Origin: Streptomyces sp. NRRL F-5727
GTDB lineage: Bacteria > Actinomycetota > Actinomycetes > Streptomycetales > Streptomycetaceae
DNA length: 46,262 bases
NCBI RefSeq assembly: GCF_000719555.1
Contig: NZ_JOGX01000050.1
Span: 1 to 46,262 of the forward strand
Direction: 5' to 3'
Shown in pieces: positions 42,583-46,262 of this stretch. Both the position numbers and the translations under genes were made by a program. The notes beneath the pieces are model-generated. The model searched no databases. It was given only the letters and a program-made list of their open reading frames with translations, and was not told where the DNA came from. Within the stretch, counting starts at the first letter, position 1; each line of letters starts with the position of its first letter.

Positions 42583-43728
42583 ATGCCCTCGACCCCCCAC
42601 CGCGCACTGCGCGCACTCCTGGCCCTGTGTACCGCCGCCGGACTGGCCACCGCCGCCGCCCCCGCCGCGCAGGCGTCCCCCGGCACCGGCCCCACCGCCG
42701 TCGTCGCCATGGGCGACAGCTACATCTCCGGCGAGGCCGGCCGCTGGCTCGGCAACAGCCTCACCGACTCCGGCGGCCGCGACGGCACCGACCGCGCCTG
42801 GACCGGCAGCGGATACGCCCCGTCCCGGGTGTACGGCTCCACCGCCGGCGGCTGCCACCGCTCCGACGTCTCGGAGGTCAGGAGCGCCGGACCGGTCGCG
42901 AGCACCCTGATCAACCTGGCCTGCTCCGGGGCCACGACCGAGAACGTCGTCCGCGCCGCGCAGGGCGGCCGGGCGTACAAGGGGGAGGCGCCGCAGGCCG
43001 ACCAGCTGGCCGCCGTCGCCGCCTCGCACGACGTGGAGCTGATCGCCCTGTCGATCGGCGGCAACGACCTCGGCTTCGCCGACATCATCACCACCTGCGC
43101 GACCGACTACATCGTCTGGTACTCGTACTGCCACGACGACCAGCAGGCCGAGGTCGACGCCAGGATCGACGGCGTGATGGCCGACGTCGGCAGGGCGGTC
43201 GACGAGATCCGGGCCGTGATGACCGGGGCGGGCTACGCGGCCTCCGACTACCGGATCGTGCTCCAGTCGTACCCGTCGCCGATCCCCCGCGCCGCCGAGA
43301 ACCGCTACTCCGAGAGCGGCTGGTCCCGGACGAACACCGGCGGCTGCCCGTTCTGGAACAAGGACTCCGACTGGGCGCGGGACTCCCTCGTCCCCCAGCT
43401 CGCGAACCGGCTGCGGCAGGTGGCGGTCGCGAAGGGCGCGCAGTTCCTCGACCTGCGGGACGCGCTCCAGGGCCGCGAGGTGTGCGCGAAGGCGAGCCGT
43501 CAGGTGACGGCGGCGCTGCCGCCGTCGGGGGCGGCGAGCGAGTGGGCGCGGTGGATCGACAGCCAGTCCACCCAGGGCCTCGTCCAGGAGTCCATGCACC
43601 CCAACGCGTACGGTCAGCAGGCCCTCGGGCGCTGCCTCGCGCTGATCCACGCCACCCCGTCCGGCCACCGGGCCTGCCGGAACACGGCGGGCGCCGGACC
43701 GTCGGGGATGTACCTGACGACCGGCTGA
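42583..43728 (+). CDS. Secreted SGNH/GDSL lipase-esterase
   Basis: The 381-residue protein has a signal peptide (about 1-31, cleavage near AQA-SP). SGNH blocks are complete: GDSYISGE (Ser46, block I), LACSGATTENV (block II), SIGGNDLGF (Asn161, block III) and MHPNAYGQQAL (His339, block V). At least six Cys in the mature part (for example GGCHRSD, TTCATDY, GGCPFWN) suggest disulfides outside the cell. It resembles Streptomyces secreted phospholipases and lipases. GCAGGAG lies 11 bases before ATG 42583. The 200-base gap before it contains the aceB terminator and its own promoter. Confidence 0.9.
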   Translation: MPSTPHRALRALLALCTAAGLATAAAPAAQASPGTGPTAVVAMGDSYISGEAGRWLGNSLTDSGGRDGTDRAWTGSGYAPSRVYGSTAGGCHRSDVSEVRSAGPVASTLINLACSGATTENVVRAAQGGRAYKGEAPQADQLAAVAASHDVELIALSIGGNDLGFADIITTCATDYIVWYSYCHDDQQAEVDARIDGVMADVGRAVDEIRAVMTGAGYAASDYRIVLQSYPSPIPRAAENRYSESGWSRTNTGGCPFWNKDSDWARDSLVPQLANRLRQVAVAKGAQFLDLRDALQGREVCAKASRQVTAALPPSGAASEWARWIDSQSTQGLVQESMHPNAYGQQALGRCLALIHATPSGHRACRNTAGAGPSGMYLTTG

Positions 43729-43735
43729 TGCCGGG

Positions 43736-43749
43736 GGTGCGTCAGCACC
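43736..43749. terminator. Small hairpin between convergent GDSL and unknown genes
   Basis: GGTGC-GTCA-GCACC is a perfect 5-bp stem with a tetraloop in the 40-base gap between convergent stops. It may be a minimal bidirectional terminator. Confidence 0.35.
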
Positions 43750-43768
43750 GCCCGACACCGGAGGCGCC

Positions 43769-45568
43769 TCACGGCAGGCCGATGCCGAGCGGGCCGAGGA
43801 CCCGTTCGGTGCCGTGCCGGTCGGCCTCGGCCATCGCCCTGACCAGGGCGGCCGAGCCGCCCGGCCAGTCGGCCGCCGCCGCGTCGAAGGCGGCCCGCCG
43901 CGACTCCAACGGCCCCTTCTTCGCGGGCAGCCGGTCGAGGACGCGCAGGGCCCGGGCCGACATCGGCACCTGGAGCGGGTCGGCGTCCTCGCCGCGCACC
44001 CGGAGCGCGTCCAGGGCGCAGGCGCCGACGACCGGGTCGCGCAGCGCCCCGCGGAGGGCGCCGGGCGGGGCGGTGGCCGTGTCGAGGAGCCCGAACAGGG
44101 CGCGGACGTCGGCCCCTTCGGAGGCGTGGGCGTGGACGGTGCCGAGCGCGGCCAGCAGCTCCGACCAGGCGTCGGCGGTCTCCCCGCGCGCGTGCAGCCA
44201 GTCGGCGAGCACGCGCGCGGCGGCCGGGTGCGGCCACTGCGCGGCGGCGGCCACCAGCTCCTCCGCGGACCAGGCGGCGGCCTCGGCGGCGGTGGGCGCG
44301 GCGATCCGGCGCACCCGGAGGAGGTAGCGGACGGTGGCGGCGCCGCGCGGGGTCAGGCCGAAGGCGTCCCCGGAGCGGAGGACGAGGCCGGTGGCGGCGA
44401 GCCGGTCGGCGACGGCGGCGAGGTCGCGGGCCGGGCCCTCCAGCCGGGCCCGGTCGTCCTCGGTGATCCCGGCGGAGCCGAGCAGCCGGACGAGTTCGGG
44501 CACGGGCGGGGTGACATAGCCGCCGGTGACGCCCTCGGGCACGGTGACGGGCACGTCCTCCAGGGCCGGGTCGACGGTCCAGTCCTCGTACTCGGCGGCG
44601 CGGCGGGCGACCGAGTCGGCGGCGCAGCCCCGCTGGTAGAGCGCGTAGAGCAGGTGCGGTGCCTCGCCGCCGTACGGCTCGTACTCCTCCTCGGCGAGCT
44701 CCTCGACGGCGGCGAGCAGCGCGTCGGCGTCCCGCTCGACGTCGCCGCCGGGGCCGTCGTCGGCGGGCGGCGGGACGGCGACGGAGGTGTCGCCGTAGTA
44801 GTCCATGTGCTCGTCGAGGAGGGCGTCGGCGAGGACGAGGTGGGGGAAGTCGTCGGGGCCGGGCGCGAAGCGGGCATAGGCGCCGGCGAGCTGGTCGGCG
44901 AGGCCGGCGGCGGTCCAGCGGTCGAGGAGCGCGGCGGTGACGCGGCCGATGCCGGCGGCGACGGCGTGGTCGGTGAGGAGCGGGCCGGCGGCGGGCGGCT
45001 GCTCGGCGTCCCGGACGTAGGCGCGGGCGACGGCCTCGGCGAGCACGGTCTCGGCGAGCGCGGTCCGCCCCATGAGATCGGCGCGGAGCACGCCGTCGGG
45101 CAGCGGTGCCCCGTCGAGGGCGCCGATCCGCCGCCGTACGTCGTCGGGGTCGGCGAGGTCGGCGCCGACGGTGCGCAGCAGCGAGGCGTACCAGCGGTGC
45201 CAGGTGAGGTTCCCCGGGTCGGTCATGGCCCGTTCGAAGTCGGGCCCGGCCTCGGCGACGACGGCGGCGACGCGCTGCCGCAGTTCGCCGTCGAAGCAGC
45301 CGGCGAGCGCGCCGACGACGGCCGGGTAGGCCGGGAGGTCGCCGGGCGGGGCGTAGACGAAGGCCGGCAGGTCCTCCACGAGCAGTTGCCGCACGAGCCG
45401 CGGGTCGGGTTCGGGCATCCCCGCGGCCCGGTCGGCGCCGCGCAGGGCGAGCAGCCCGAGCACGGCTTCGGCGGCCCGCGCGAAGGCCGGGTCGCGGTGC
45501 TCCGGCCTGCCGTCGAGGAGCGCGAGGAACTGGTCCAGCCCGGTATTGGTGAGAACGGTCTCGGCCAC
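43769..45568 (-). CDS. Large soluble protein of unknown function
   Basis: The protein has about 599 residues, is rich in Ala, Leu, Asp and Glu, and is predicted to be nearly all helical with no membrane segment or signal. Repeated helix pairs (for example AVLGLLALRG, PAVVGALAGCFDGELRQRVAAVVAEAG, RVLADWLHARGETADAW, LRGALRDPVVGACALDALRV) suggest HEAT- or TPR-like packing. A winged-helix-like part (YLLRVRRI after LTPRGAATV) may lie around residues 380-410. I recognise no family. GTG 45568 is preferred to an upstream in-frame start because VAETVLTNTGLDQFLALLDG begins the helical body. A TACCCT -10-like hexamer lies just upstream, so it may be leaderless. Confidence 0.72.
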   Translation of the reverse strand: MAETVLTNTGLDQFLALLDGRPEHRDPAFARAAEAVLGLLALRGADRAAGMPEPDPRLVRQLLVEDLPAFVYAPPGDLPAYPAVVGALAGCFDGELRQRVAAVVAEAGPDFERAMTDPGNLTWHRWYASLLRTVGADLADPDDVRRRIGALDGAPLPDGVLRADLMGRTALAETVLAEAVARAYVRDAEQPPAAGPLLTDHAVAAGIGRVTAALLDRWTAAGLADQLAGAYARFAPGPDDFPHLVLADALLDEHMDYYGDTSVAVPPPADDGPGGDVERDADALLAAVEELAEEEYEPYGGEAPHLLYALYQRGCAADSVARRAAEYEDWTVDPALEDVPVTVPEGVTGGYVTPPVPELVRLLGSAGITEDDRARLEGPARDLAAVADRLAATGLVLRSGDAFGLTPRGAATVRYLLRVRRIAAPTAAEAAAWSAEELVAAAAQWPHPAAARVLADWLHARGETADAWSELLAALGTVHAHASEGADVRALFGLLDTATAPPGALRGALRDPVVGACALDALRVRGEDADPLQVPMSARALRVLDRLPAKKGPLESRRAAFDAAAADWPGGSAALVRAMAEADRHGTERVLGPLGIGLP

Positions 45569-45624
45569 GGTTCCAGGGTAGTTCGGGGGCGCCGGGAACG
45601 GCCTGAGGGACACCCCCGGCGGGC

Positions 45625-46262
45625 TCAGCGGACGACGACGGTCCGGGGGGCGGAGAAGTCGCCCCAGGTGCCGTCGGGGAGGCGGGCGCGGAGGGTGAGG
45701 GTGAGGGTGGTGCCGGGGCGGGCCTGGGCCGGGAAGGTGTAGGTGGCACGGCCGGGGGGCGGGGTGGTGCCCCAGACGACGGTGGTGGCGAAGCGCCCGT
45801 CGATGTGGAGTTCGTGGTGGGTGACGGGGGCTCCGGTCTCCGGCGGGGTCCAGGTGAGGGTGATCTCGCCGCGGGCGGAGGCGGCGGTGAGGGCGCGCGG
45901 GGAGGTGTTGGGCGGCGCGCCGGGGGCGGCAGGGGTGGTGAGGTCGGCGGGGGCGGTGTCCGGGGAGGAGTTCTCGGCGGCGTCGCGGGCGCGGAGGGTG
46001 AAGGAGTAGGCGGTGCCGGGGCGCAGTCCGGTGACGCGGGCGGTGGTGACGGTGCCGGGGGCGGTGTGGATGCGGACGCCGGCCTGGTGGACGTCGTAGG
46101 CGGTGACGCGGGTGTCGTCGCGGGAGGGGGTCCAGGTGAGGACGGCGGCGTCGGGGCCCGCGGGGGTGGCGCGGAGGCTGCCGGGGGCGGTGGGGGGTTC
46201 GCGGTCCTCGGCGGTGGCGCGGAGGGTGGTGGCGGGGACGGCGGGGGGGGCGGGCGAGGGGT
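45625..46262 (-). CDS. Fibronectin type III-domain protein, C-terminal part (cut by window edge)
   Basis: At least 212 residues are in the window, ending DFSAPRTVVVR-stop at 45625. Two fibronectin type III domains are visible. The first has TAPGSLRATPAG, LTWTPSRDDTRVTAYDVHQ, TTARVTGL and YSFTLRARDAAENSS. The second has GAPPNTS, ITLTWTPP, THHELHIDGRF and TLRARLPDGTWGDFS. The strand blocks are classic. Such tandem domains in Streptomyces usually link or follow catalytic domains of secreted glycoside hydrolases or occur in surface proteins. The N-terminal part and start lie beyond the right edge. Confidence 0.85.
   Translation of the reverse strand, partial: PSPAPPAVPATTLRATAEDREPPTAPGSLRATPAGPDAAVLTWTPSRDDTRVTAYDVHQAGVRIHTAPGTVTTARVTGLRPGTAYSFTLRARDAAENSSPDTAPADLTTPAAPGAPPNTSPRALTAASARGEITLTWTPPETGAPVTHHELHIDGRFATTVVWGTTPPPGRATYTFPAQARPGTTLTLTLRARLPDGTWGDFSAPRTVVVR

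Overview
The window is about 46 kb of very GC-rich DNA (third codon positions almost all G or C), with GTG starts, GGAGG-type ribosome sites, NarL/LuxR two-component pairs, HutC-type GntR and IclR regulators and a gluABCD operon. This points to a Streptomyces chromosome. I see no tRNA, rRNA, CRISPR array, insertion sequence, integrase or phage gene. Most of the window is coding, and several operons have genes joined by 4-bp ATGA/GTGA overlaps.

Layout. 1-91: start of a secreted protein cut by the edge. 207-3839: an anchored protein of unknown function, a cytochrome P450 and a divergent secreted CocE/S15-type hydrolase. 3892-7098: glutamate ABC importer gluABCD. 7264-12078: housekeeping genes (DUF6278-like protein, exonuclease III, metallo-beta-lactamase-fold protein, fused PcaL, DEAD-box helicase). 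12106-18729: a carbohydrate (possibly inositol-type) module with a binding lipoprotein, permease, short ATPase, ROK kinase, coupled small membrane protein, GntR regulator and divergent Gfo/Idh/MocA dehydrogenase. 18732-24377: thioesterase, two-component pair, small membrane proteins, EamA transporter, DHFR-like and SDR oxidoreductases.

24378-28356 is the allantoin region: a repeat-rich spacer and strong terminator, then allantoicase and allantoinase, divergent from an IclR regulator (AllR-like). Palindromes with TTCCAC/GTGGAA-type arms lie between allantoinase and the regulator. The same paired arrangement recurs 13 kb away at the promoter of malate synthase aceB (40758-42380). The pathway therefore looks like one regulon: allantoin to ureidoglycolate and glyoxylate, then malate.

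Between these two parts lie an exporter with a divergent two-component system (28533-32182) and the most unusual genes of the window (32197-39706). A 1533-residue protein carries a caspase-like protease domain, a STAND/NACHT-type NTPase and WD40-like propellers. It overlaps by 11 bp a signal-less LCAT-like lipase, and a Nudix-like protein is divergent from it. A small helical protein follows. I read this as a probable immune or programmed-cell-death module with a lipase as the likely effector. That is inference from domain architecture. The right end holds a MocA-like nucleotidyltransferase, aceB, a secreted GDSL lipase, an unrecognised 599-residue protein and the C-terminal part of a fibronectin type III protein.
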